From Echiichthys vipera (Eukaryota > Chordata > Actinopteri > Perciformes > Trachinidae): a DNA stretch of 64,000 bases. The notes under the pieces were generated by a model that saw only the letters and a program-made list of their open reading frames with translations, was not told where the DNA came from and did no database searches. Position numbers and translations under genes: made by a program. This document shows, piece by piece, positions 1-13,986 of the stretch (its first letter is position 1; each line of letters opens with the position of its first letter). Where the stretch lies: positions 12,149,917-12,213,916 of the forward strand of contig OY829651.1 in assembly GCA_963691815.1 (NCBI GenBank), given 5' to 3'.

Positions 1-544
1 GCTTGAGATGGTGCGTGTGTGTGTGTGTGCGTGTGTGTGAGAGACAGAGGGAATGAGAGTGATGTTATCATATGTGTCTTTGCTGCAGACTACACACTGA
101 GGTCAAAGCCTCACTCGTCAATCTTTCCTCCCTTATGCGAACGCACACACTCGCACAAACACGGACAAACGCGGAAACACAGAGAGAAACACACGCATAC
201 ACACAATTAACTGGCTATTTCCAGAGGTTCAAACACTGTCTGCTCTACTTTTAGGAACCTGGATATCAAGCCAGGCGTGAAAATTACCTTAAATAATAAA
301 TATTCCAAAACAGCTTTTGACAATGAGATTACAATGTTTTAGTATTTGAAAAAAATACCAACATAAATACCAACTTGCATGCACTTCGTTGTATATATAT
401 TTATATATACAGTATATACACTGTATATATTTTATGTATAAACGTTACATTTCATAATGTATATATGTGATCTGTTCCAAATGGCAGCAAAAATCTAAAT
501 ATACAAGCAAGTGGTGTAGAAATGAAAGGCTGTAGGCTACTGTG
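1..544. other. Intronic, GT-rich start then AT-rich
   Basis: This opens with a short interrupted GT/GA repeat (about 11-50) and CA-rich sequence (140-205). An AT-rich stretch at 388-470 contains the small inverted repeat ATATACAGT / ACTGTATAT. No coding signal was seen. Confidence 0.6.
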
Positions 545-840
545 TAAGTGAGATAAGTGCAATAATGCAGTTATTATCCTTATTCATTTTACCTCAAGTG
601 CATTCATTTTTTTATGCAATAACTCTCCAAGCGTGCTGCATTTCTTGCTACACTCGCTCCACATTATTATTTAATTCTGTGTACTTATTCCTATTTTATA
701 TCTTTGTATCTTATACTCTGTTATACTTAATTTATTCCCTTAATTATTAGACATTTACAGGCCCTGTCCAAATGACATCATGATGACGTAATTTTGCTAG
801 TACAGTGACAATAAAGGCGTCTTGCATATCTTGTATCTTG
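545..840 (+). repeat. Retroposon-like 3' tail
   Basis: A T-rich segment ends in a polyadenylation-like 'caataaagg' followed by a short direct repeat of CTTGTAT/CTTGCAT. This is the arrangement seen at the 3' ends of fish non-LTR retroposons with short tandem tails. The family is not assigned. Confidence 0.4.
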
Positions 841-970
841 TGAAGATCAAGCCAGTGATGCTTTTCTGTGGGTCATGATGGCAGTTTTTGTTTATTAAAG
901 CAATATTCTACATGCTCACCAAACCCCTGTGACCCTGTGTGGTCCATAAGGTCATAGTTTGGAACATGTG

Positions 971-1930
971 CTTTAAAGTCCCACTCCAGACACATTTTAA
1001 AGTATGCAAAAAAAACTACCCTGATATCATTGTTTAACTTGGTTTCCCCGCATAGAAAGTAAAAAGACTGGAAGCAAATCTAATCTTTCTTCCTCATTGA
1101 GATTTTCTTCACCCCGCCCACCCACACTTGCACTCGCGCTAGGTTGAGACTCTTGGGGACTACATTCTACAAGTTTCTACCAGAGGTTGATGCTGGAGGT
1201 TTCAGGTTTCTTTGCTGTTGTTGTGTCAAAGTTGTTCTGCCATCGAATACTGTTTCACAGTGATTGGTTTATGGATTAGTGATGTACCAACTAAAGCTGT
1301 CTGCATTATATTTACATTTTAAATTGCAGAGAAGGGCACAGTTATCTTAACCTGACTCTGCCAGATGGATTGATTTGCATAATTTGCATCTGCTCTGCAA
1401 ATCCATCTGGGAACCGGTTGGAGATCTTTTGGGAAGAGGCGGAAATTACCAATTGCTGATTGGATAAATCATCTGTCTTTCACCACCTATGTTGGTGATC
1501 GACAGGCCAAATCAACCAATCAGATCAACAAAGCGCATGACACACTAACAGAACGATATTTGCCGTTTGTGTAACGTGAATTTACGGATAAAAGGCACAA
1601 TTTCAGGTGCCCGGTCCATATTCCAACGGAAGGAGAGAAAAAAATGACCGATTTATACTTGAAAGCTGCGCTCATCTCATCCGCAGATGCCACCGTTGTT
1701 TACACTGAACACTCGCTTCTCGTTGAGTCACACTTCGAGCCGTCTCAAAACCAACGCTGAATGGTTCGGCAACCTTCTCCAAATTTTCTCTGCCGCAGGT
1801 TACTAGACTAATCTACGAGTAAAATACAATGACACTCACAAGCTCAGGATTGTCTCACGAGGCTACAATTATCTCCTCCTTCAGTAAAAATTAAACACCT
1901 CACATTTTTGGGTGGAAGGGGACTTTAACG
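971..1930. mobile_element. TTAA-flanked non-autonomous DNA transposon (~0.95 kb)
   Basis: The left end reads ctTTAAAGTCCCACTCCA and the right end, reverse-complemented, reads cgTTAAAGTCCCCTTCCA. These are imperfect terminal inverted repeats starting just inside TTAA. TTAA target duplications are typical of piggyBac and Kolobok superfamilies. No transposase ORF is present, so this is a MITE-like derivative. Inside are an 11-bp inverted repeat (1361-1371 / 1400-1410) and a nested quasi-palindrome (1456-1523). Confidence 0.6.
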
Positions 1931-2694
1931 TTTGTTTATCCTGTTTATTGAGTAAAATAAATGTAAGTATAAACTAAGTAAAATGACAGAGATCTCTTCA
2001 TGTGTATTTATGTTTGTCTGGTTGCTCAGTTATAGTTGTGTATGTTCTATTTGTGTCTGGCTCCACAGAGTCTGAGCAGTTACTGTGGGTGTGTGATAAA
2101 GTGAATTTTCTATTAGTCCCTATTATGCTCAATCAGCCTTAACAAACACAGATCAATACACTGACAGAATGTCTGAATTACCACAGCCACTAAAACACAA
2201 CAATGTAACTTTATGACTGTGATTACAACCAATATTGACTTCATGTTCAATGCGATTATTGTCTCTCATAATCACTAACATTAGTTATGGTCTTGTGAAA
2301 AGGAGCTGCATAAAAGAAGAGCTCTCATGACTGAATTACCAAACACGATATAAAACGTATCATAAAATGTTCCAGAATTGAATGATCATTTAGTGTTTAG
2401 TACTTTCATTGTGCTTAACATTTTCTGATATACTCGCATTGCAAAAGGTTCAGAGCATCAGAGTATCAGACAGTTGCTGTTTTTTTTATTCAGGATAAAA
2501 TGCAATGTAAATGGGTATAAACAATTGACACCTCCTGTGTGAATTTTAAAATAATCTAGATACTGAAAACTATTGAAAAAAAATGATTATTTCCCCAGCA
2601 GGTTTAGTATATATTATTATATTATATATATTTCTGCTGTATTAACTGCCATAACATATAAGTCATATTCACATTACTATTGATATTATTATAG
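1931..2694. other. Intronic, no recognised feature
   Basis: AT-rich non-coding sequence. I see no gene or strong repeat. Confidence 0.5.
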
Positions 2695-2975
2695 TTACTG
2701 TCTTTCTCTGTCCATCTGTCTGTCTTTTCTCTCTTTCTCTCTCCTTTTCTTCCTCCCCAACCGGTCAGGACAGATGGCCGTCCTCCACAGAGCTGGGTCT
2801 GTCTGACGATCCTGCCTGTTATAGGGAAGGTTTTCGTTGCCACTGTACTCTACGGGGGAATTGTTGGGTCTATGTTTATCATAGAGTGTGGTCTTTACCT
2901 AGTTTGTAAAGTGTCTTGAGATAACTTTTGTTATGATTTGGCACTATAGATAAAATTTAATAGAATAGAATATAT
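2695..2975 (+). mobile_element. Fish LINE-type 3' end fragment
   Basis: Pyrimidine-rich sequence leads into 'accggtcaggacagatggccg', then 'ggggaattgttgggtc', 'gtgtcttgagataac', and a terminal 'aaatttaatagaatagaat' pentanucleotide tail. I recognise this order as a very common teleost interspersed repeat ending in (GAATT/GAATA)n, probably a non-LTR retrotransposon 3' end. The family name is not certain. Confidence 0.7.
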
Positions 2976-4675
2976 AAGGAGTCAGTTGACAGAATTGTTT
3001 TCAGTTTGTGAAGGTTTTTCTGCGATCATCTTGGAATATTAGACTTAGCTTTTTCAAGCACCGATGTCTCATTTCAGGGTAATACCTTCTGGTGCACTTG
3101 GACCTACTTTGAAATCTCAAATCAGTGCTCCATTGTGGGAATGACACCACAAACTGCAAGCAAAACAAGGAAATTGTATGACTCTACATTAGAACTGCAT
3201 TGTTGCTATGATTTATCAGCCTGCCTCTTATTAATTGCAAATATTATATAGAAATATTTGATTGGACAAAACAAAGACTCCAGAAACATACATCAGGGTC
3301 GGTTTAGAAGAAGAAGAATACTGTTGCGCTTTTATGAAAAATTGTTTCGGTTCAATCCGGGAGCTGCTCCGCAAGAAACAGCTCCTCTAACGTCTAGGTG
3401 CTGGGAAGATAATTGTGTCAGATGTCTTCACTGACTTCAGTGACTTCAGGAATGCCAGGTGAAGGCAATTAACAATCTAATTGATGAAAAACACAGCATG
3501 ATATTGTTATGTCTCTTCTCTGGAGTTTATTAAATGTTGTTGTAAATCACTGATGTACAGTATGTAGGATTAGATATGGAGAGAATATAAGGAAAAAAGC
3601 ACGAAACACTGCATTGAATTTAATGTGAGTGCTTGTACTACATCCAAGACTTCTAGCTAACCTCCTGTATTCAATACATCATAAATAGGATGCAAAGGAG
3701 AGGCTATGCCGCTATTAATGTTATCAGGTTAAATCAAGCTTACATGCCTGTTTTTTAAATTGAATCTTGCCAGGATCGAAATTGCAATCCAAGTGCCGTT
3801 GCTGAAAAAATATTGATTAGACAGACTAAAATGGGGAAAACAGCTAACAAGGTGGACAGGTTAACGCAGGTATAAATTGTATCAAAGAGGAATGGTGGTT
3901 GTCATTCAAAGCATGTTGTAAACATTGATTTTGCAGGAGTGTGAGTGTAAACTGGTTTAAATTCATTCAGTGACTGGGACAGGGCTGCGCGATATAAGGA
4001 AAACATCTAACTGGAGTATTTTGCAACAACAATATAATTCCAAACACTGGGGGGATTGCTTGTATTTGCATCATAATTCTTTTTTTCAGTAAAATATATG
4101 TATTTAAAATGAATATGGTGTTATTTTAGTTTCGCGTCATTGTGCTGTGCTAATGTAAGCGGTTGCTGGCAGGAGTGACAGCAATCTTCTCGTCTATTCA
4201 TCAGAGATTATTCCCTTACTCCTAATGGTTTGTCAATGTGAAAATATTAACAGATTTTCTAGAGTAATCTGGAATGTGTTCTGCAGCAGTTGTTTTTGCT
4301 TTGACATGACTTCTAAGAAGAACTTTCTTCTCAGAGAGCTTTGGCACACAGACAAGGGGCCAACTAAAGAAAGGCCTAAAGTAAGACTCTGTAAGACTCT
4401 ACGTATAAGTTGTGTGAAGAGCCCTCAGCATCTTCCCCGGGGCCTTATTACAGCTTTAGGAGAGGTGGCAAAAGGGAAATGCACAGACACTTCATTCCTT
4501 CAATGGCTTATTTGTTTAACCCCTTCACATGCACCATTCACCTGTTCACTGTGAAAGAGAGCAGCTGGGGGAGCCCCCAGAATGTATTTCGCTCTTTCAA
4601 TCAAATAGGTCACAGTTAACCTCTTCACTTTTTCTATTCACTCTTTCACGATGAGAGGGTCGGGGGAGGGGAGAA
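2976..4675. other. Intronic, no recognised feature
   Basis: Non-coding AT-rich sequence with a GAA-rich spot near 3310 and a TGACTTCAG direct doublet near 3432-3450. The longest open frame (4225-4554, plus) shows no recognisable domain. Confidence 0.5.
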
Positions 4676-4679
4676 ATCT

Positions 4680-4815
4680 AATCCAATCCAATTTATTTAT
4701 AAAGCACAATTTTAAACAACCACAAAGGTTTCCAAATAACTAAAATTAAAAAAATAAAACATAATAAAAGGACAAAATACTACAGATAAAATACATGCTA
4801 AAAAGGATGAAATAT
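4680..4815 (-). repeat. LINE/SINE-type tail, minus orientation
   Basis: On the plus strand it begins with the tandem 'aatccaatccaattta' followed by 'tttataaagcac' and then A-rich sequence. This resembles the reverse complement of common fish retroposon tails ending in (ATTGA)-like repeats. Confidence 0.45.
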
Positions 4816-5017
4816 CTTTTGCACATGAAATCGACAACCTACGTGGTATAAAAGCCAAAGAAAAGTGGAGAGAAAAGAAATCTGCCTATAGGTGGATTAA
4901 TGTTTGTGTGTGTGTGTGTTTCTATACACGCTTATGTGTATGTTGGAGGCTAAAAGGCTGCATCCTGTCTAAACGAGTCAGACAGTGGGACAGACCCATT
5001 GTAGCCCAATGCTTCTG

Positions 5018-5020
<3 letters not shown>

Positions 5021-5050
<30 letters not shown>
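5021..5050 (+). repeat. (GT)15 microsatellite
   Basis: Uninterrupted GT dinucleotides followed by GT-rich sequence to about 5115. Confidence 0.95.
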
Positions 5051-5051
<1 letters not shown>

Positions 5052-5216
5052 TGTTGGTGTGCGTATGTGAGTGTGTGTACATGCGTTGTTGTGTGCTTTG
5101 TTCATTTGTTTGTGTGTTAGCAGGTAGGTTCAACTGACAAAGACAAACAAAGTGTGTTAAGGATGTAACTGTGTGAATGAGAGCTTGAGTATCTTTAGAG
5201 TGTATATGTATGTTTG

Positions 5217-5261
5217 TGCGTGTGTGTGTGTGTTTATGTGTGTGTGTGTGTGTGTGTGTGT
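5217..5261 (+). repeat. (GT)n microsatellite, interrupted
   Basis: GT repeats with one interruption (TTTA). Confidence 0.9.
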
Positions 5262-6437
5262 AAGGTTGCTGAAGCTATGAGACAGAGAAACAGAGAAAGA
5301 ATGGGATATGCGAATAAATGCTCCTGTCTTTCATTCTGTGTGTGTCTCTTTTGATCGGAAGATTTCAGATTGTCAGTTGAAGAGATTTTTGACCTTGTTG
5401 ACTTTAACAAAGAGCTCTAAAGGTTCCATGAGGTCCGTTAACAGGCTTTAAGGGTCTTTAGGTATAAGAGTTAAGGGCTTTAAGTGTCTCATATTTGAAC
5501 TTTCCCACAGGGTTTAATGCCAGCTTTACTGATTTACCCTGGCAGCCTGGTGTTAAGATTGTGTGTGTGAGTGTTTTCTGTTTTTGTGTGAATGTGTGGG
5601 CGTCCATTTGCGCTTGTGCCCATTTGTGTATTTGTGTCGTTGCGTACATATATGTGTATGAGACCGTGTGCGCGTGAGAGCTAGTTTAATGAACTCACAA
5701 GTGTTTGCACAGCCAAAGTCTCGCAATTTACTCCTCTCATCTCTGAGAAAATTGACATTTCCAAAGTGTTGCCGTTGGAAACCACCCTGGGAAAACTCAA
5801 CTGTTTACAATCCTAACTAAAAAAAAGCACTATGGGGTTGATATATTTAGAAGAGTGTATTTTTCAAACTGAATCTTAGACTTTGCCACAGTTAAAGTCT
5901 AAAATCACATGTTCAACAAAGTGACTTACAACATTTTAGTTGATGCAAAAAAAAGTGACATTTCTGTCAAAGAAATTTTTTTTATAGGTGAATCCATGAC
6001 ATATTAAAATGTCAGATTTTTCTGCTGAAAATAAAGCTTCACAAATGCAATCAGAGGTTTCTCTATCTGCTATCTAATATCTAATTAACTAAATACTGGA
6101 TGTTAGAGTCACTGAAACCAGTAGGTGCCGAGCGCTGCAAACTTTTCAGATTTCATGATGGACAGAGGAGGGAAGTTTATCCAAAACTCTTGGCGAAGAG
6201 TTAAAACAGATCGCTAAAGGTATCTTTGTGAACAATCAAGGCCCTTAGAAGTGGGGTGTAAATAATAGCCTTAATGTGGAGTTAAGTTACAAAAGCTGCC
6301 CCTAAAACCACAATCTGATGATGTTGATTTTAATCAAATTAACTGACACTGACCAAACAGGGATACAGGATGATTATTATCATTTAACAAATCCATGTGG
6401 TTTGGCAAAAGTCTGTTCATCTGTGTGCTGTGTGTGT

Positions 6438-6440
<3 letters not shown>
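5262..6440. other. Intronic, no recognised feature
   Basis: Ordinary non-coding sequence. No exon-like segment was seen. Confidence 0.5.
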
Positions 6441-6496
<56 letters not shown>

Positions 6497-6541
6497 TGTG
6501 AGAGAGAGAGAGAAAGAGAGAGAGGGAGAAAGAGAGAAAGA
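6441..6541 (+). repeat. Compound (GT)n-(GA)n microsatellite
   Basis: (GT) to 6500, then (GA) with AAAG/AGGG interruptions to about 6541. Confidence 0.95.
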
Positions 6542-8648
<2,107 letters not shown>

Positions 8649-8781
8649 CAGCTTTTGTATGACTAAACTTTAGGTTCCAGAAAGACTTGTTTTAGGGTCT
8701 TCACAAGTCACAGATATGAGACAGATCTGGAGGCAGGAGGGAACCACAGAAATGCAATTGTTACTGGGGGCGTTTGAGGCT

Positions 8782-8782
<1 letters not shown>

Positions 8783-8839
<57 letters not shown>

Positions 8840-8868
8840 GCACACACACACACACACAAACAAACACA
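8783..8868 (+). repeat. (CA)n microsatellite
   Basis: A CA array with CGCA variants and a trailing CAAA-rich end. Confidence 0.96.
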
Positions 8869-9149
8869 AACCTAGGAATTTCACCATACTGAAATTATTA
8901 CTGGGACAAAGAGAAATTAGAACTCTTTTGTATTTCTTCACAATAGCAGAAGAAAACAGGTAATTAACAGCAAATATATATCATTCATTTGGAGCCACAT
9001 CATCTTGTATGTTGGACTGGATTTTTTAAAAGAAAAGTTTGCTTTTCACGTCAGATATGGGATACATGCCACCAAGAAATTAGTTCATGAGCAAAGTATT
9101 TGACTAATTCTTTTGAAGTTTTATGATTTAAACTAATCCATTAATTTCA

Positions 9150-9660
9150 TGTTACACTTATGACTTTCGGTCATGACCCAGCTTTCATAACCATAGGTGA
9201 GGGTAGGAACAAAGATTGACCAGTAGATCGAGAGCTTTGCCTTCAGGATCAGCTCGAGGTCTTGGGTACAAGCGGCCAAAATGGGTTTTCTCAGGAGGGT
9301 GGCTGCAGTCTCCCTTAGAGATAGGGTGAGAAGTTCAGCCATCCGTGAGGAACTCGGAGTAGAGCCACTGCTCCTTAGCATTGAAAGGAGCTAGTTGAGG
9401 TGGTTCGGGCATTTAGTAAAGATGCCCTCTGGCAACTCCCTAGGGAGGTGTTCCAGGCACGTCCAGCTGGGAGGAGGCCTCGGGGAAGACCCAGGACTAG
9501 GTGGGGAGATTTTATCTGCACACTGGACTGGGAACGCTTCGGGATCCCCCAGTTAGAGCTGCTTAATATGGCCCGGGAAAGGGAAGTTCGGGGTCCCATG
9601 CTAAAGCTGCTGCCCCCGTGACCCGACCCCGGATAAGCGGTTGAAGATGAGATGAGATGA
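9150..9660 (+). mobile_element. Non-LTR retrotransposon 3' fragment with 5' inversion
   Basis: Plus strand 9256-9420 translates as MGFLRRVAAVSLRDRVRSS, then AIREELGVEPLLL, an in-frame TAG, then LRWFGHLVKMP. After a frameshift near 9425, plus-strand 9430-9620 gives REVFQARPAGRRPRGRPRTR and the conserved tail WERFGIP. This is the C-terminal end of a fish LINE reverse-transcriptase ORF, which I judge to be RTE/Rex-like with moderate certainty. It ends in 'gataagcggttga' and a short (GATGA)n tail. The stretch at about 9150-9247 encodes KAKLSIYWSIFVPTLTYG on the opposite strand; in an intact element that lies just upstream. The copy is therefore 5'-truncated and 5'-inverted, and dead. Confidence 0.85.
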
Positions 9661-10860
9661 GGACTTTTATGAGTCTGACAGACTTTGCCAAGAAAGATAC
9701 TCACCAACCTTTTATTGCAAATAGCTACATAAAGTCACAATGACACTGCATTTTGAAAGCATCTTGCTTCTTTAAAGTAATGTATTTCCTGTTGAAACAA
9801 TAACGTATAGTCATTTGCACTGTGCAGGGAGGGATACTATGGAAATGTTATAATGGTATATGGATATAATAGAAAGTAATTTATGTAGTAATTTATGGAG
9901 AGGAAGGTTTAGGTTTATGTAATGGAACAAACATACATATCTGTTTAAAAGTGTTGTGAGGTGTTCCAATGGGGGATTGATTTTATGGAATCCTTATGGC
10001 GCATAAGGTCACCACTAAAACCAATGATTAACAGGAATGATTTATATGTTTAAAAAGAAAATCACATATTTATTTAACAACTGCATTGTGTCTTTCTATC
10101 TTTATTTGATTCATTTTGTTTATCCCTATTTCAACAGAAAAGGGTCTTTTTCATCTCAATTTGGCATTCAGCGTTAGATTGGCTCTCCCAGGGTGCATTA
10201 TTTTCAAGTAGTGTGCACAACTGGCCAAGTGTAAGCAATGTCATTTGGCAGTAAAGTACTTCTGGCAGTCTTTGTGTGTGTTTGAGATGTTTTCCTTATA
10301 ACAGTTGGAAACATCATTAAAGAGTAATGTTAACAACTCATGCACTTCTTTTTTAAGTGTATTTTTAAACATCTGGCCAAAAAAAACATAAAAAAGAAAA
10401 CAAAGTTTGAGGAGTAAGGAAGGTGGGTCGAAGTGATGCAGGGAAGTTAACAGCTCAGTGGTGGGTGGAAATACAATTCATGCCTCCAGCTTACAAGCTT
10501 GATACACGTCATTCTGTTTTTATCATTACTCTTCCCTCGATGTTTTAAAAAAAAGTTATTCTGGTCTCATCATTTGATTGCATGATTGCTGAACTTCGTT
10601 GATCTGATGATGTGCAAAATAGAGGCTAATTTATCTACATTGGCAGTTATTGTAATTCCACTAAATCAGAAGGGATGATAAAAGAAATGATGGGAAGAGG
10701 CAAAGAAGGGAGAAGAAAGGAGATAAAGTAAGACAGGAAGGGGGCTAACCATAGAGAAGAAAAGAGGGAAGGATGAGAAAAGCTAAAGAGGAGGATGGGA
10801 AGAGAAGTTAATCTTACTACATGTGAAAAATGATTTCGAAGAGAGGCCGGAAAGAAGAGG
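9661..10860. other. Intronic; purine-rich toward the right
   Basis: Ordinary AT-rich sequence, then a G/A-rich block at 10670-10860 leading into the GT/GA repeat. No gene was seen. Confidence 0.5.
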
Positions 10861-10995
<135 letters not shown>

Positions 10996-11100
10996 TTACA
11001 GGCAGGGTGAAAGTCACCTTGTGCAGCTATAGTGCACAACTCTGAAACTCTCTGTCTCCCTTATGAATTATGACAGTCGCTGGTTGGCCAAAACCCCTCT

Positions 11101-11101
<1 letters not shown>

Positions 11102-11151
<50 letters not shown>
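11102..11151 (+). repeat. (AC)25 microsatellite
   Basis: Uninterrupted AC array. A (TG)n array in the opposite sense starts 138 bp downstream. Confidence 0.96.
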
Positions 11152-11155
<4 letters not shown>

Positions 11156-11286
11156 CACTCCGCCCTGTTTCTCTTAGTGGATCTCTCCTTCTCTCTGGGT
11201 GGTACACTCTCATCCAGAAAGCTTTGCTTCATGGAGAAGAGTGATCATAAAATATGCAGCTTATCCAGTGCTTCTCAGAGCCTTGG

Positions 11287-11288
<2 letters not shown>

Positions 11289-11348
<60 letters not shown>

Positions 11349-11360
11349 CGCGTGTGCACG
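11289..11360 (+). repeat. (TG)n microsatellite
   Basis: A TG array ending in GCGTGCGCGTG variants. Confidence 0.96.
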
Positions 11361-13344
11361 TCATGTAATGGCAGTCTCTTTTCTCTCTCACTTCTCGAAC
11401 CACCTTGCCGTTGCTCTCTCCATCTGTCTCTCTTTGTCACACCCTGAGTTTCTGTCTGTCCTGGTCACAGTTTCAGTTTTGCAAAAAAGTAATTCATTTC
11501 AGTTCAGTGGACATTATTGCAGTGACATCTCACCCGCTTATCATTCACTCTTGCTGTCTTTCATGCTCAATCCCTCCTCATCCCTCCTGTCATTTTTCTG
11601 TGGGATCAGCAGAAAGGGAGGCTGTCCTGCGGGAGGGAGTCAAATACGGCTGCATACTCACACATGTTCCGTCTTTCTTTCAAACTTAATTTGCAGCACA
11701 TTTGCTTCTATATGCTTGTTAATAGTCCCATCATGAATTTATATAGACTACTGTTTGTGGTTTCTGTGTCGATGTACATGGACAGAGTTAATAATACCAA
11801 AAATATTTTAATCTATTTAAAAAAGGTGTTAACAAATTATATATAGCATACTATATTTGGGCTTTACTTCAAACAATCTTCATGACATTTAACTCAATGT
11901 GAATCGTTGTCTTGTAGATATCAGGTGCTGTTTGCAACACTGAAAACAAAGTGGTACCTTGCTTAAAGGATTACAGATGATGTGAAATAACTTGTTTGGT
12001 ATTCGAATAAAACTTGCGTCCAGACTAGGTAAGAATTGAGCTTTTGGCTCAAGGACACTTTGGATAGGTGCTGAATGCTGATGAACACATATTGGATTTT
12101 TTAGGGACTGAACGGGAAGAGATTATGTGATTTCTGGTGGTATCGATGGCATCGAGCCAGCACTTAAATCAAGGCAACAAGTGGGTTCGGAAATCCATAT
12201 TGGTAATTTACAAATACTGTCATAAAGTCACATCCCATATCTGAACATGTCACTCAACAAAGATGCAAGAAACTGTACTGATGAAGCGGTAACGTCTGCA
12301 GTTGTACATGTTATTGCCCTTTTAAGGTAATGGTAGATTTCTTAGTCTTAAGATAACTCAAACTACATGGTTCAACAGTGCAGCAGAGTGCAGGGACTTT
12401 GCAGCCAAATGCGGGACACAGTATAGAGTATATTCCAATCACCTTGAAAAATATACTGCTTTCAAATCTAAAGATTAATGATTCACTGAAAACTCCCCCT
12501 CTTTACATTTTCTGAACGAGATCGAGACCCTTTTGAAAAATGAAACAGATGATTTCTATTTATATCTGAAAATGATCAAGTACTTATCATCTATTTTCAT
12601 TAATCTTCATTGTCAGCATAGAAAAAAAAATCTCGAGTTAAAAGATCAGTGAACGAAAACTGCATCTAATTCAACTGGTTGAAAACTGGCCTATGAATAA
12701 TTATTAATTAATCAGCTTCATATTAGCCTGACATCACTGCTCTCCACTACACATGGAGTCATGAAACGTACACATCACCACACATGGCTGTGTACGTGCG
12801 TGCTTCCCTGCCAGAACCATTTGGGAATTTATGATTGTGTATGCATGCATTTATTAAAACACTTCTCCATGTTTTTCTGTGTGTGTGTGTCTTTCTCTCT
12901 ATGTGTTGTGGGTGCCCTTTTCCCAGCTCATTGGGATGCAAGGCGAGAGCTCATCGAGTGAGAGCTGTCCAGGCTAGCTTTGGAGTCATTAGCGCGCTCG
13001 TTAGTCCAGTTATGTTAAATCTAAATTACCATTCATCATCACACAGGGACCCATCATTTATTCTGATGTGGCCTGGCAGACACATGCGCTAACTGGATTA
13101 ACTCATTCAAAGACACGCAGACACACTTGGTAAAACACAGTGGAATTCCAAATCAGGCGTTAGCTGTGAAGTAAGTGTTTTAAAATAGATTATATATTAT
13201 TGATTGAGACATTGCAGGGCATTAGCATTGATTGGTTGCCCTTGTGAATGCAAATCATCTAAAAACAGTACCCTGCTGCAGATAAATGCAACTAAACAAA
13301 GAATAATAAATAAAGAAGATAAGCTCTACAGTAAGATTTTTGAC
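11361..13344. other. Intronic, no recognised feature
   Basis: Non-coding sequence. 12930-13090 is repeat-poor and evenly composed, but no function is visible. Confidence 0.5.
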
Positions 13345-13986
13345 AAAGGCTACATCCACACTAATACGTTTCGTTCCAAAATGGAGTCTCAAAACTAAAA
13401 CGATCCATCCACATGAGCGTTTTAGCTCCGTATCAGAAATAATCACGGCCCATATGGAAACGCATATCACAGGACAGTTCGTATACTCTCGGCATGCGCG
13501 TGTGGGCGTGAACAGGAAGCAGATTGTGTAATGTTAATCTTCAGTTGAAGATCATGGATGTATAAATTGAAAATATAGAAAATACGGGGAAAAGTAAAAT
13601 CTTTGCTTGGGCCGAAGACGAGATGGAAGTGTTACTAAAAGTAACACGAGTCAAAGGTGGTTACAGTGTTGGAAAATACAGACTGGGAGTCACTGCAAAG
13701 CAATCACAGTGTAATATGTCACCGTGTTTGCTTTGCACCACTTCAACGTGTATTATCAGCATTATCCATCGCCAGAGGTAGCCGTTGCAAAGGGAAAGAA
13801 GTCAAGACAAGAAAGAAGATGAAATCACTAAACGTATGTCAGTCTCACTGATAAGATTGTCTGACGTGGGTGTCTGCGTCATCATTCCCAAAAGTCTTTG
13901 TTTCCGCCCGTCGAGACTAGATTGGGCTCAGTGGCGTTTCGTTTTTTTTTTTTTAAACAAAAATGTACAAGTGTGGATGTAACTTT
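13345..13986. mobile_element. Non-autonomous DNA transposon with TIRs (~640 bp)
   Basis: The left end is AAAGGCTACATCCACAC. The right end, reverse-complemented, is AAAGTTACATCCACAC. Further similarity runs inward (CGTTTCG near both ends). There is no transposase ORF and no convincing target-site duplication. Similar 'ccacactaatacgtttcg' repeats are common in fish; the superfamily is not assigned. Confidence 0.55.

Noticed and set aside
4225..4554. 109-codon plus-strand frame
   Set aside because: No homology recognised, no supporting signals.
9118..9671. TTTTATGA at 9119-9126 and 9664-9671 as target-site duplication of the LINE
   Set aside because: Only 8 bp, AT-rich, and the left copy is about 25 bp from the recognisable inverted segment; not distinguishable from chance.
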